DNA of 64,000 nucleotides from Chryseobacterium soldanellicola (lineage in GTDB: Bacteria; Bacteroidota; Bacteroidia; Flavobacteriales; Weeksellaceae): positions 868,001 through 932,000 of the forward strand of contig NZ_FNKL01000004.1 in the NCBI RefSeq assembly GCF_900100115.1. Direction: 5' to 3'. Position 1 is the stretch's first letter. Each line of letters begins with the position of its first letter. Below are positions 42,777-52,112 of this stretch, in pieces. Both the position numbers and the translations under genes were made by a program. The notes below the pieces were generated by a model, which was not told the DNA's origin, searched no databases, and worked only from the letters and a program-made list of their open reading frames with translations.

Positions 42777-43463
42777 TTAGCTTCTTCTGCTCATAAGAAT
42801 ACTTAAAATATACCAGAACAGCAACATAATAGATGCAAAAAGCTGTAACGAAGCTCCCACATATTGGTTGACACCATAAGAATCTTTAAGCTTACTTGTC
42901 TGATATAAGATCGTAGCAGAAGCCAAAATCACCATTCCTACAGAGAACCAAAGTCCAAGATTGAACCCGAAAAGCATTCCGCCAACGATCAATCCCAGTG
43001 AAATAAATCCACCGATTACGATGATATTCCTTAAAAAAGAAAAATCTCTTTTGGAAGTAAACGCTACTGCAGAAATTCCGGCAAACATCGCCAGAGTAAG
43101 CATTGCCGCCTGATAAATCACCTGTCCGCCAGAATAAACAATTGCTATATAAATCAGAGGCAAGAAAATTACCGCTTCCAATAAAATATAAAATCCGAGG
43201 CCGAAATACTGTGTTGCCTTACTTTGAGAAAGAGACCATTTTGTAGCTAAAACCGAAGCCAGCCAAAATACTCCGATAATCAATAGCCAAGCGTACCTTT
43301 GAGCAAACATTGCCAAGATCAATTGTTCCGGAACCACTTTTAATAAAACCGTTTCAACCCCGATAAATAAAAGGATTGATACAGCAACGTGTAAATACGT
43401 TTTTTTGTAAAAACTTGCCTTTTCCACGTCTTTAGAATTCGCAACTAAAACATCTGTCATCAT
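42777..43463 (-). CDS. Bax inhibitor-1/YccA-family membrane protein
   Basis: 228 aa with seven membrane helices. The family hallmarks are the short cytosolic N-terminus, the GISAVAFTSKRDFSFL loop, and the closing LILF-like region (LQLFASIMLLFWYILSIL). Bacterial members can leak Ca2+ in a pH-dependent way or interact with FtsH; the physiological role here is unknown. Two adjacent ATGs (43463 and 43460) are possible starts. Confidence 0.92.
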   Translation of the reverse strand: MMTDVLVANSKDVEKASFYKKTYLHVAVSILLFIGVETVLLKVVPEQLILAMFAQRYAWLLIIGVFWLASVLATKWSLSQSKATQYFGLGFYILLEAVIFLPLIYIAIVYSGGQVIYQAAMLTLAMFAGISAVAFTSKRDFSFLRNIIVIGGFISLGLIVGGMLFGFNLGLWFSVGMVILASATILYQTSKLKDSYGVNQYVGASLQLFASIMLLFWYILSILMSRRS

Positions 43464-43501
43464 AGTTTATATTTTTATTTAAATATATAAAATTAATTTA
43501 T

Positions 43502-43954
43502 TTATTTTGTTTGTTTATAAGGCTTAATTCCTAAGATTTTGCCATTTTCTTCAAAAACAGCCGTAATAATTTCTTTAGGCTCAGTCGACTTATCATCCGA
43601 ATATTTATACTGAATCATTGGGTAATTACCACCTCCGATCAACGATTTATAGCCTGTTTTAAAGATTTCAAGCTTTTTATCAAAATGAATATCTTCCGTC
43701 AGCCTTTTATAGACTTTATCCGTAACAGCTGTTTTTGCATTGTCAGAAAGCAGACTTTCCATTGTCTTTTTATCGGAAGTTTTTAATGCGGTGATAAACT
43801 GCACAAATTTCCCGTTGAATAATTCAATTTTGTCTTTGCTGAGCTCAAGCTTTTGCTCAGTCGTCTTGGCTTCTTTTACGGTAACGCTTTTTACTTTCTG
43901 TGAAAAACACAGGTGAACTGCAAAAACAGAAAGAATTAAAAATATTTTTTTCAT
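43502..43954 (-). CDS. Secreted protein of unknown function
   Basis: 150 aa with a signal peptide (FLILSVFAVHLCFSQ). The body is alpha+beta: KFVQFITALKTSDKKTMESL then LEIFKTGYKSL and IITAVFEENGKILGI, an order that recalls NTF2-like/DUF4878 folds. There is no lipobox, repeat or catalytic motif. The downstream BI-1 gene is 38 bp away on the same strand, so they could be co-transcribed. I do not recognise the family with confidence. Confidence 0.7.
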   Translation of the reverse strand: MKKIFLILSVFAVHLCFSQKVKSVTVKEAKTTEQKLELSKDKIELFNGKFVQFITALKTSDKKTMESLLSDNAKTAVTDKVYKRLTEDIHFDKKLEIFKTGYKSLIGGGNYPMIQYKYSDDKSTEPKEIITAVFEENGKILGIKPYKQTK

Positions 43955-43999
43955 AAAATTCGGTGATTTGATGTAAATTATTATTTAAGACAAAGACAA

Positions 44000-45034
44000 T
44001 TAAACCAGCTCTAAAAACTTCATTGTGTCAACATTATCTGCATAGGTGTCTAAACTTGGGTTTTGCGCCTGCCCAAAAGCAATGGTATCAAAACCCAGTC
44101 CATTTTTCGCAACCACACATTGAATATTCTCTTCATTTTCAGCAATAAAGCTTTTAACATCCTCCAAAGAAGAATATCTGCTGAAATTAATTACAGAAAG
44201 TGGGCTAAACAGTTTATCATCTTCTTTTAACATAACGAAATTATTATCCCAAAATTGTTCTTGATTTAAAAGGTAAACCGCTCTGTTGTATTCGTAATTA
44301 TTCGCATATTTATTATGATTGATAATATCCTGAAAATCAATGAAACTTTCAAATAATCTGTCAATAACAAAATCCTGCGGAATAAAAATTCTTGTTACAT
44401 TTCTGCAACCTAAACCGAAATACTGGAAAATATCATTCGCTAAAAGTTTTAATTCTTCTACAGTTTCATCACCTTTCAGAACAGCAATGGAAGTTCTGTT
44501 TTTTCTGATGATATTTAAATGGTTTTTAAAATAATATTCAAGGTATCTTGCTGTATTATTGCTTCCTGTAGCGATTACGGCATCGAAATTCTCTAATCTT
44601 TCAACAAACTCATATTCAACATTATCATTAGAAAATTCTTTCCATTTTTTCAACAAAAAAGGAATCATGTATCTGTCTTTTGAAGACAATTTGATTACCG
44701 GAATATGATTGCTCAAAACCACAGAAATCACATCATGAAATCCCACCATAGGAATATTTCCGGCCAGGATCAATCCTACTCTTTTAGGGATTTTTGAGAT
44801 CGTATATGCCTGAATCCAATTCTTTATATTTTCTTCGGTTAATAAATCTGCCCATTGTTTTAAGGCAAATTTCTGATTTTCAATTGTGAACCACTGGTTC
44901 TCTATTTTTGATTTTTCTAACAATAACTCAAAATCAGAATCATTTTCATTATAATCCTCAGGATTCTTTGTTAAAAAATCTTTAATATAATTGCTTACCT
45001 TCGTAAGTCCTAAAACTTGATTTTCAATATTCAT
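44000..45034 (-). CDS. LuxC-like acyl-CoA/aldehyde reductase family protein
   Basis: 344 aa of the acyl-CoA reductase LuxC family. It has the aldehyde-dehydrogenase-like fold: VGLILAGNIPMVGFHDVISV, PVIKLSSKDRYM, DAVIATGSNNTARYLEYYF, and the catalytic cysteine in YFGLGCRNVTRIF. In luminous bacteria LuxC makes fatty aldehyde; in Bacteroidota the member next to a ferredoxin is widespread and its substrate is unknown, although it is sometimes placed near pigment or lipid genes. Its promoter faces that of the ferredoxin gene. Confidence 0.87.
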   Translation of the reverse strand: MNIENQVLGLTKVSNYIKDFLTKNPEDYNENDSDFELLLEKSKIENQWFTIENQKFALKQWADLLTEENIKNWIQAYTISKIPKRVGLILAGNIPMVGFHDVISVVLSNHIPVIKLSSKDRYMIPFLLKKWKEFSNDNVEYEFVERLENFDAVIATGSNNTARYLEYYFKNHLNIIRKNRTSIAVLKGDETVEELKLLANDIFQYFGLGCRNVTRIFIPQDFVIDRLFESFIDFQDIINHNKYANNYEYNRAVYLLNQEQFWDNNFVMLKEDDKLFSPLSVINFSRYSSLEDVKSFIAENEENIQCVVAKNGLGFDTIAFGQAQNPSLDTYADNVDTMKFLELV

Positions 45035-45062
45035 AATTACTGTAAAATTGGGGAATATTTTG

Positions 45063-45080
45063 TAATTTTGTGCAAATTTA
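45063..45080. promoter_or_regulatory. Face-to-face -7 boxes of the ferredoxin and LuxC-like genes
   Basis: TAATTTTG on the plus strand (45063-45070) and TAAATTTG on the minus strand (45073-45080) lie 2 bp apart. Each would start transcription through the other, so polymerase can use only one at a time. Confidence 0.6.
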
Positions 45081-45093
45081 AAAAAAATTAGCG

Positions 45094-45444
45094 ATGGCTA
45101 TTAAAATAACTGATGAATGCATTAATTGCGGGGCCTGCGAACCAGAGTGTCCAAATAATGCAATTTATGAAGGAGCAGTAGATTGGAAAGCTTCCGAAGG
45201 TACTGAGCTGAAAGGTACAGTAACATTAACATCAGGACTCACTGTGGATGCAGATTCACCACAGGAGCCCGTAAGTGATGATGTGTATTTCATTGTAACA
45301 GATAAATGTACGGAATGTAAAGGCTTCCATGAAGAGCCGCAGTGTGCAGCGGTTTGCCCTGTTGACTGCTGTGTTCCGGATGAGGACCATGTAGAATCAG
45401 AAGAAGCACTGCTTAATAAAAAAGCATTCTTACACGGTGAATAA
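45094..45444 (+). CDS. 4Fe-4S dicluster ferredoxin
   Basis: 116 aa. The first cluster motif is CINCGACEPECP (C9, C12, C15, C19). The second, CTECKGFHEEPQCAAVCPVDCC, has an eight-residue insertion between the second and third cysteines, as in the 2[4Fe-4S] YfhL/Alvin ferredoxin group. It is a small cytosolic electron carrier; its partner is unknown. It is divergent from the LuxC-like gene and closed by a strong terminator. Confidence 0.93.
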   Translation: MAIKITDECINCGACEPECPNNAIYEGAVDWKASEGTELKGTVTLTSGLTVDADSPQEPVSDDVYFIVTDKCTECKGFHEEPQCAAVCPVDCCVPDEDHVESEEALLNKKAFLHGE

Positions 45445-45447
45445 AAA

Positions 45448-45480
45448 ACGCCGTCTCATCAAGCATGAGACGGTTTTTTT
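45448..45480 (+). terminator. Terminator after the ferredoxin gene
   Basis: A perfect 9-bp stem CCGTCTCAT/ATGAGACGG with a 5-nt loop and a T7 run. Confidence 0.94.
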
Positions 45481-45564
45481 AACTATAAACTTGAAAAAAT
45501 CCAATAAAATATTAATTCTGAAACCGCAAGAGATTGATATTCTTGCAAACCAAAAAATAAAAAT

Positions 45565-46629
45565 ATGAGCAAAAAGCACAACTTCAGCGCAGGACCATGT
45601 ATCTTACCACAAGAGGTATTCGAAAAGTCGGCAGCAGCTATTTTAGATTTTAACGGTATAGGATTGTCTCTTCTTGAGATCTCTCACAGAAGCAAGGATT
45701 TCGTTGCGGTAATGGACGAAGCGCGTGCCATTGTAAAAAGACTGATGAATTTAGGCGATGATTATGAAGTTTTGTATTTGGGTGGTGGTGCCAGTCTTCA
45801 GTTTGCGATGGTGCCTTATAACTTGTTGAAAGTTGGCGGAAAAGCAGCTTATCTAGATACAGGAACCTGGGCTGCTGGAGCTATAAAGGAAGCAAAAAAA
45901 TTAGGAAATGTAGATGTTGTAGGTTCTTCGAAAGAGGAAAACTACTCTTTCATTCCAAAAGATTATACGGTAGGATCAGAGTACGATTATTTTCATTGTA
46001 CTTCAAATAATACAATTTACGGAACTCAGATGAAGTCTTTCCCTGAAGTGGAAACTTTGATGGTTTGCGATATGAGCTCTGATATTTTCTCAAGACAGCT
46101 GGATTTCTCAAAATTTGATTTAATCTACGCCGGAGCCCAGAAAAATATGGGACCTGCGGGAGTTACTTTAGTAGTGATCAAAAAAGAAATCCTTGGAAAA
46201 ACAGGAAGAGAAAATATGCTTTCAATGTTAGATTATTCTCAGCATATTTCTAAAGAATCAATGTACAATACGCCACCGGTTTTCCCTGTATATGCGTCTT
46301 TACTGACTTTGCAACATTTAGAAAATAATGGAGGAATTGCAGCTGCCGAAGCCAGAAACGAAGCAAAAGCAAAACTTTTGTATGACGAAATCGACAGCAA
46401 TCCGTTATTTGAAACGTTCTGCAAAGAAGAAGACCGCTCGTTGATGAATGTTTCATTTAAATTAATCGATGACAGCAAAAAAGAGGAATTCGACGCTGCA
46501 TGGAAAGCTGCCGGAATCAGCGGACTGAACGGACACAGAAGTTTGGGAGGTTACAGAGCAAGTTTATACAATGCTTTACCGATCGAAAGCGTGCAGGTTT
46601 TGGTGGATGTAATGAAGTCTGTTAAATAA
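45565..46629 (+). CDS. serC: Phosphoserine aminotransferase
   Basis: 354 aa class V aminotransferase. N-terminal HNFSAGPCILPQEVFE, LGGGASLQFAMVP, and the PLP lysine in YAGAQKNMGPAG match SerC. It converts 3-phosphohydroxypyruvate to phosphoserine, and may also serve pyridoxal-phosphate synthesis. The next gene, serA, codes for the step before it. The 5-prime region has a one-mismatch -7-like TATTCTTG about 25 bp before the ATG. Confidence 0.96.
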   Translation: MSKKHNFSAGPCILPQEVFEKSAAAILDFNGIGLSLLEISHRSKDFVAVMDEARAIVKRLMNLGDDYEVLYLGGGASLQFAMVPYNLLKVGGKAAYLDTGTWAAGAIKEAKKLGNVDVVGSSKEENYSFIPKDYTVGSEYDYFHCTSNNTIYGTQMKSFPEVETLMVCDMSSDIFSRQLDFSKFDLIYAGAQKNMGPAGVTLVVIKKEILGKTGRENMLSMLDYSQHISKESMYNTPPVFPVYASLLTLQHLENNGGIAAAEARNEAKAKLLYDEIDSNPLFETFCKEEDRSLMNVSFKLIDDSKKEEFDAAWKAAGISGLNGHRSLGGYRASLYNALPIESVQVLVDVMKSVK

Positions 46630-46752
46630 TTTAAATATTTAAAATTCAAAGATTTAAGGATTATTTATCATTAATTAAATTTTCTTAATTTGCGCAACTA
46701 TTTAATTTTTAAATATTGCAATCTTTAAAATTTTAAATTAAATAAAAAAACC

Positions 46753-47718
46753 ATGAAAGTTTTAGCAAACGACGGAATTTCGAAAGCTGGAGAACAGGCA
46801 TTAAAAAATGCCGGAATTGAAGTGTTGGACAACAAAGTTGCACAGGACCATGTGATCAATTTCATCAATGAAAACAACGTAGATATACTTCTCGTAAGAA
46901 GCGCTACGAAAGTAAGAAAAGATATGATTGATGCTTGTCCAAGCCTTAAAATCATCGGAAGAGGTGGTATCGGTATGGACAATATCGATGTTGAATATGC
47001 AAAAAGTAAAGGAATTAAAGTAATTAATACCCCTACAGCATCTTCAAAATCGGTTGCAGAGCTGGTTTTCGGGCATTTCTTTTCACTGGCGAGATTCCTT
47101 CATGAATCGAACAGATTGATGCCTTTGGAAGGAGAAACTCATTTCAATGCCATGAAAAAATCGTTCAGCAATGCGTACGAGCTTTCAGGGAAGACGTTAG
47201 GAGTTATTGGTTTTGGAAGTATTGGTCAGGAAGTTATAAAAATCGGGATTTCTTTAGGAATGAAGGTTAAAGTTTTAACAAGAAAACCTGCAACGGAAGT
47301 TTTGACATTAAGTTTTTTTGACGGCCAGTCAGTGAACTTTGAAATTACTTCTACCAACAATACGGATGAGTTTCTTAAGGAAGCAGATTTCATCAGTATC
47401 AATACGCCGAAGACCAACGAATATATCATAGACACGCCTCAGTTTGAAAAGATGAAAGACGGAGTTTATATTGTAAATACTGCACGAGGCGGCGTTATCA
47501 ATGAAGTAGCACTGATCGATTTTATTGAATCAGGAAAAGTTGCAGGAGCAGCACTGGATGTTTTTGAAAACGAACCAACTCCGGAACTGCCTTTATTGAT
47601 GAATCCTGCGCTATCTCTATCCCCACACGTTGGCGGAAATACGGTAGATGCCCAGGAAAAAATCGGCGTCGAATTAGCAGAACAGATTATTAAGCTACAA
47701 AAAGAAACTATACAATAA
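46753..47718 (+). CDS. serA: D-3-phosphoglycerate dehydrogenase
   Basis: 321 aa D-2-hydroxyacid dehydrogenase. It has the Rossmann loop GVIGFGSIGQEVIK, substrate/catalytic Arg in VNTARGGVINE, and the acid/base His in LSPHVGGNTVDAQ. It lacks the C-terminal ACT domain of long SerA enzymes, so classical serine feedback through ACT is not expected. It makes 3-phosphohydroxypyruvate, the substrate of the upstream SerC. DUF1015 starts 3 bp after it. Confidence 0.94.
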   Translation: MKVLANDGISKAGEQALKNAGIEVLDNKVAQDHVINFINENNVDILLVRSATKVRKDMIDACPSLKIIGRGGIGMDNIDVEYAKSKGIKVINTPTASSKSVAELVFGHFFSLARFLHESNRLMPLEGETHFNAMKKSFSNAYELSGKTLGVIGFGSIGQEVIKIGISLGMKVKVLTRKPATEVLTLSFFDGQSVNFEITSTNNTDEFLKEADFISINTPKTNEYIIDTPQFEKMKDGVYIVNTARGGVINEVALIDFIESGKVAGAALDVFENEPTPELPLLMNPALSLSPHVGGNTVDAQEKIGVELAEQIIKLQKETIQ

Positions 47719-47721
47719 AAT

Positions 47722-48966
47722 ATGCCTGTTTTTAAACCTTTCCGTGGAATAAGACCTCATAAAGACTTCGAGAGCACCTTCCCTACTCATCCGCTGGATA
47801 ATTTTACCCAGGAAGAAATAGCGGAGAAAGCCCAAGTTGAAAATACTTACATCAACATGATAAAACCTTATGTTGTAAGTAAATCTAAAGATATTGATAG
47901 GAATTTAAGGAAAATCCGATCGACATTTGAAGAGCTGGTTGAAGAGAAAAAACTCATTCAGGACAGCTCGGCCTATTATCTTTATGAGCAGATTTATCCC
48001 AGCAAACAGGTTTTCAGAGGCCTTTTAGGATTAGCGAGCATCGAAGATTTCTGGAACGGCAAAATTAAAAGACACGAGAGCACAATTCCTCAGAAAAAGG
48101 AAAAGCTGGCTCATTATCTTGATAAGGTAAATCTACAGGCAGAACCTGTTTTATTGACCTATCCCGCCAATTCCAAGATTGAATTGCTGATGAATCATGA
48201 AGAAAAAAATGTTCCGATTTTCAATCATGTGGATACAAAAGGAATCAGACACAAAATCTGGAGGATTGATAACCGTCTGAAACTGCAACAGTTTAAAGAA
48301 GTAATCGATCAGATCGATGCATTTTATATTGCGGACGGCCACCACAGGATTGGTTCCACAGCGCTTAATGCAAAGCTTCATAAAGACAAAAACAAAAGAC
48401 ATAACGGTACGGAAGCTTATAATTTTGTGTACAGTTTCATCGTTTCCAACCAGTCGATTAAAATTCATGATTACAACAGGATTTTAACTGATCTTAATGG
48501 TGTTCCAGCTGAAGATTTTTTAAAGCAGCTTGAAAAATATTTCCTTATTCACGAAAAAGGAGAAGCACCTTATTTTCCTTCGCAGAAATTCCATATGTCA
48601 ATGTATATGGACGGTAAATTTTACTCTCTTCACGTAAAGCACGACCTTCGCTCTCAGGAAATGTCTTTAGACAATCTTGACCACCATCTTTTAGATAAAT
48701 ATATTTTTAAAGATATTTTAAAAATTGAAGATCCGGACAGCTCAGATAAGATTTCTTATGTAAAAGGAACTTCCAACATCGAAGGGATTAATCTGTTAAA
48801 AGAAAAAGTAGACAATGGTGAAGGAAGAGTCGGTTTTGGAATATATCCTGTCAGTTTTAATGATATGATTAAAATTTCTGATTTAAAACTGAGCATGCCT
48901 CCAAAATGTACATTTATTGAGCCCAAATTGGTTACAGCCTTATTAATGTACGATATGAAACCTTAA
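47722..48966 (+). CDS. DUF1015-family protein of the serine operon
   Basis: 414 aa, cytosolic. It has the family's N-terminal FKPFRGIRP and the central DAFYIADGHHRIGSTALN motif with its His-His-Arg cluster, which suggests a metal or nucleotide site. DUF1015 genes are repeatedly found next to serA and serC, and one branch has been linked to ATP-dependent serine kinase (SerK) activity in other lineages. That makes serine or phosphoserine metabolism a good guess here, but not proven. Confidence 0.9.
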   Translation: MPVFKPFRGIRPHKDFESTFPTHPLDNFTQEEIAEKAQVENTYINMIKPYVVSKSKDIDRNLRKIRSTFEELVEEKKLIQDSSAYYLYEQIYPSKQVFRGLLGLASIEDFWNGKIKRHESTIPQKKEKLAHYLDKVNLQAEPVLLTYPANSKIELLMNHEEKNVPIFNHVDTKGIRHKIWRIDNRLKLQQFKEVIDQIDAFYIADGHHRIGSTALNAKLHKDKNKRHNGTEAYNFVYSFIVSNQSIKIHDYNRILTDLNGVPAEDFLKQLEKYFLIHEKGEAPYFPSQKFHMSMYMDGKFYSLHVKHDLRSQEMSLDNLDHHLLDKYIFKDILKIEDPDSSDKISYVKGTSNIEGINLLKEKVDNGEGRVGFGIYPVSFNDMIKISDLKLSMPPKCTFIEPKLVTALLMYDMKP

Positions 48967-49022
48967 TTTATTCCTATATTTTCCCTACTTTTATCAGCGG
49001 AAAAAGAAAAGGTAAATAAAAA

Positions 49023-50429
49023 ATGAAAAAAATATTCATTATAATTCCACTCTTTTTGAGTGGATTTTTATTTTCTCAAAAAAAACCTCAGAAAAAAACG
49101 GTAAAAAAGACAAACGTTTCGGCAAAATTCAACTATCATGATGAATTTAAAAAGATTTCAGACGAAATCATGACCAATGGAACCGCATACGACAATCTCG
49201 GACAATTAACTAAAGGGGTCGGACCGCGTTTCAGCGGAACTCCCGGCTATGCAAAGGCTGTTGAATGGGCAGAAAAGAAGTTTAAAGAGATCGGAATAGA
49301 AATGATCTGGAGACAGGAAGCAAAAGCTCCGGTATGGATCAGAGGAAAAGAATCTTTACAGATAAAAACAGCAAACGGAGACTGGAGAAACATCAGAATG
49401 CTATCTTTCGGAAATTCGGAAGGTACAGACGGAAAAGATCTCACCGGCGAAATTGTCTTAATCAATACTACTTCTGAGCTTAATGCTTTATCTGTGGGAC
49501 AGTTAAAAGACAAAATTGTTTTCGTCAATGTTCCCATGGATCCGAAAATTATTAACACCAGTGATGCTTACTTAATTGCAGCAAAATCAAAATTGATTTC
49601 TGCTTCTGTCATCGCTAAAACAGGAGCAAAAGCTTTAATTATAAGATCATTAACAACAGCTAATGACGATGTTCCTCATGCAAAAATGATTTATTACGAA
49701 CCGGATGATAAAGTAAAAATTCCTGCCTTATCAATCGGAGTAAGATCTGCTGACGAACTGGAAAAATTAGTAAAAAAACAAAAAGTCACTGCTAAAATAA
49801 ATATGACCGCCGAATCAAAAGGCGACACCACCAATCCGAATATCATTGCTGAGATTCAAGGAAAAAAAGACTCTAAAGTGATTGTGTTAGGAGCTCAGCT
49901 GGATTCCTGGGATTTTGGAGAAGGTGCGATTGATGACGGGACTGGAGTGGTTCAATGTATTGAAGTTTTAAGAACCTTAAAAGCGCTTGGCTTTGAAAAT
50001 AATCATACGATCAGAGTTGTTTTGTACGCCAACAGTGAAAACGGCGGACAAGGGCGAGAAATGTATGCGGCTTATGTTAAAAAGAAAGATGAGAGACATG
50101 TTTTCGCTTTAGGAACGGATGCGGGAGGCTATTCTCCACGCGGTTTTTCACTGGATATGTCCCCACAAAGGAGAAAACAGATTTTTGAATGGAAAAATTA
50201 TTTCCTGCCGTACGGTATTTATGATTTTGATCAGACGGAAGCCATTCAGGATATTTCGCCTTTAAAAAAGTTGGATATTCCTTTGGCAGAGCTGGTTGTA
50301 GACACTCAACGATATTTTGATTATCACCATTCTACGGAAGATACTTTCGATAAAGTGAATAAAAGAGAGCTTCTTTTAGGCGCCGTTGCCATGACACAGC
50401 TTATTTTCATGATCGATAAAAACTGGTAA
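49023..50429 (+). CDS. M28-family carboxypeptidase-Q-like protein, probably inactive
   Basis: 468 aa with a signal peptide (FLSGFLFSQKK), a protease-associated (PA) insert at about 130-260, and an M28 domain. Compared with its tandem neighbour and with human CPQ, the zinc-binding His of GGHLDSWD is Gln (Q292 in GAQLDSWD) and the catalytic general-base Glu of the EE pair is Ser (S338 in YANSENGG). D304, E339, D366 and the late His are kept. The frame is intact and well conserved elsewhere, so it is likely a pseudoenzyme rather than a decayed gene. Confidence 0.88.
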   Translation: MKKIFIIIPLFLSGFLFSQKKPQKKTVKKTNVSAKFNYHDEFKKISDEIMTNGTAYDNLGQLTKGVGPRFSGTPGYAKAVEWAEKKFKEIGIEMIWRQEAKAPVWIRGKESLQIKTANGDWRNIRMLSFGNSEGTDGKDLTGEIVLINTTSELNALSVGQLKDKIVFVNVPMDPKIINTSDAYLIAAKSKLISASVIAKTGAKALIIRSLTTANDDVPHAKMIYYEPDDKVKIPALSIGVRSADELEKLVKKQKVTAKINMTAESKGDTTNPNIIAEIQGKKDSKVIVLGAQLDSWDFGEGAIDDGTGVVQCIEVLRTLKALGFENNHTIRVVLYANSENGGQGREMYAAYVKKKDERHVFALGTDAGGYSPRGFSLDMSPQRRKQIFEWKNYFLPYGIYDFDQTEAIQDISPLKKLDIPLAELVVDTQRYFDYHHSTEDTFDKVNKRELLLGAVAMTQLIFMIDKNW

Positions 50430-50432
50430 AAA

Positions 50433-51788
50433 ATGAAAAAGATAGTAGCAACATCATTATTACTTTTTAGTTTGCCGGCTTTTGGTCAGGCTAAAGAAGA
50501 TTCCATACAATTCAGTAAAATTTCTACGGAAATATTAAATAAAGGTAAATCTTACACCGAATTAAGAGATTTAACTAAAAACATCGGTCACCGTTTAAGC
50601 GGTTCCGAAGCGTATAAAAAGTCCGTGAAATGGGCAGAGCAAAAACTTCGCGATGCAGGTGCAGATAAGGTCTGGTTTCAGGAAGTAATGATTCCCGTTT
50701 GGGAAAGAGGAAAAGAATCTCTACAGATCAAAATTTCCGACGGAAAATGGAAAAACCTGAAAATGCTTTCTCTGGGAAACTCTGAAGGAACAGGCGGAAA
50801 AGACGTTTCAGGAGAAATTATCATGGTAAAATCAATGGAAGAATACGAAAAGCTTCCTGCCGAAAAGGTAAAAGACAAAATAGTTTTCTTCAACTATCCT
50901 TTTAATCAGTCTTATATTCAGACATTTAAAGGATATAGCGATGCAGCCAAATATCGGGTGAATGCTGCTTCATTAACCGCAAAAAAAGGCGGAAAGGTTG
51001 CTATTATCCGGTCGCTTTCTTCTGCGTTTGATGATGTTCCTCACACAGGAGCAATGCGTTATGAAAACGATCAGAAAATCCCTGCCGTAGCTATTGGAAA
51101 TACCACAGCAGACGAATTGGAAAGGTTATTACAATCACAAAAAATCACCGCAAAGCTCAACTCCAGCTGTGGAATGAAAGGTGAAAAACTTTCACATTCC
51201 GTTATCGGGGAAATTACGGGTAAAAAAGATAAAAATGTCATTCTTGTCGGCGGACATCTCGATTCTTGGGATGTCGGGGAAGGCGCGCATGATGACGGAA
51301 CGGGAATTGTGCAGAGCATTGAAGTCTTAAGAACCTTCAAAAATCTTGGCATTAAAAACAATCATACCATACGAGTTGTATGTTTTGCGAATGAAGAAAA
51401 CGGCGTAAAAGGTGGCATACAATATGGAAAAACAGTAAGAGACAACAACGAAAAACATCTTTTCGCCATAGAAACCGATGCCGGAGGTTTTACGCCCAGA
51501 GGGGTCTCCTTAGAAATGGACGACCAGAAAAGAAATCAGATCAAAAGCTGGAAACCTCTGTTCGAGCCTTACGGAGCGACCGATTTTGAAGGCAGATATT
51601 CTGGGACGGATATTTATCCGCTTCATGATATGGGCGTTCCAACAGCTGAATTAGTTCCCGATTCCCAACGATATTTCGACATTCATCACACGGAAGAGGA
51701 TACTTTTGAAAAAGTGAACCGCCGAGAATTACTGCTCGGTGCCACAGTAATAACACAGCTTATTTATATGATTGATAAGAACTGGTAA
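50433..51788 (+). CDS. M28-family carboxypeptidase-Q-like zinc peptidase
   Basis: 451 aa paralogue of the gene before it, 3 bp downstream. Signal peptide (LLFSLPAFGQ), PA insert and M28 domain are in the same order, but all active-site residues are present: H275 (GGHLDSWD), D287 (GAHDDGTG), E321/E322 (FANEENG), Asp in ETDAGG and His in IHHTEEDTF. It should be a periplasmic or secreted exopeptidase. The pair probably arose by tandem duplication. Confidence 0.92.
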   Translation: MKKIVATSLLLFSLPAFGQAKEDSIQFSKISTEILNKGKSYTELRDLTKNIGHRLSGSEAYKKSVKWAEQKLRDAGADKVWFQEVMIPVWERGKESLQIKISDGKWKNLKMLSLGNSEGTGGKDVSGEIIMVKSMEEYEKLPAEKVKDKIVFFNYPFNQSYIQTFKGYSDAAKYRVNAASLTAKKGGKVAIIRSLSSAFDDVPHTGAMRYENDQKIPAVAIGNTTADELERLLQSQKITAKLNSSCGMKGEKLSHSVIGEITGKKDKNVILVGGHLDSWDVGEGAHDDGTGIVQSIEVLRTFKNLGIKNNHTIRVVCFANEENGVKGGIQYGKTVRDNNEKHLFAIETDAGGFTPRGVSLEMDDQKRNQIKSWKPLFEPYGATDFEGRYSGTDIYPLHDMGVPTAELVPDSQRYFDIHHTEEDTFEKVNRRELLLGATVITQLIYMIDKNW

Positions 51789-51795
51789 GATAATG

Positions 51796-51828
51796 AAACC
51801 GCCTTTTAGGGGCGGTTTTTGTTTTTTT
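51796..51828 (+). terminator. Terminator after the M28 pair
   Basis: An 8-bp perfect stem AAACCGCC/GGCGGTTT with a 7-nt loop, then T-runs. Confidence 0.92.
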
Positions 51829-51849
51829 AAATACTTGAGTATAATTTAT

Positions 51850-51965
51850 CAGGAGCTTTTTCCGGCTATCCACTCATACTCCTCACGCCAACGCAATCCC
51901 ACACCGAAACCTCACCATTTCCACTTCTAGTTGCGGGGTACCCGTTGCTATCCGGGCTAGGAAAG
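51850..51965 (-). repeat. Dispersed repeat, copy 1 (degenerate core)
   Basis: On the minus strand it begins with CCTAGCCCGGATAGCA and ends with GAGTGGATAGCCGGA and AAAGCTCC, the flanks shared with copies at 52428-52540 and 59160-59275. Its core is longer and lacks the perfect hairpin. Confidence 0.65.
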
Positions 51966-52112
51966 TGAATCGTCAATAAATGATTGTTAATTTAGATGAA
52001 GCTTGAGAAATTAACCATTAACATTCACTCCGTTAAAAACCATCCCGTCAAAATTCTTTTAGAATTTTCGCCACCTTCCGAAGAAGGGGAATTTTTCGCC
52101 GCACATACTGAG

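Noticed and set aside
49023-50429. First M28 copy as a pseudogene
   Set aside because: The frame is full length with signal peptide and intact structural motifs; only active-site residues differ, so pseudoenzyme fits better.
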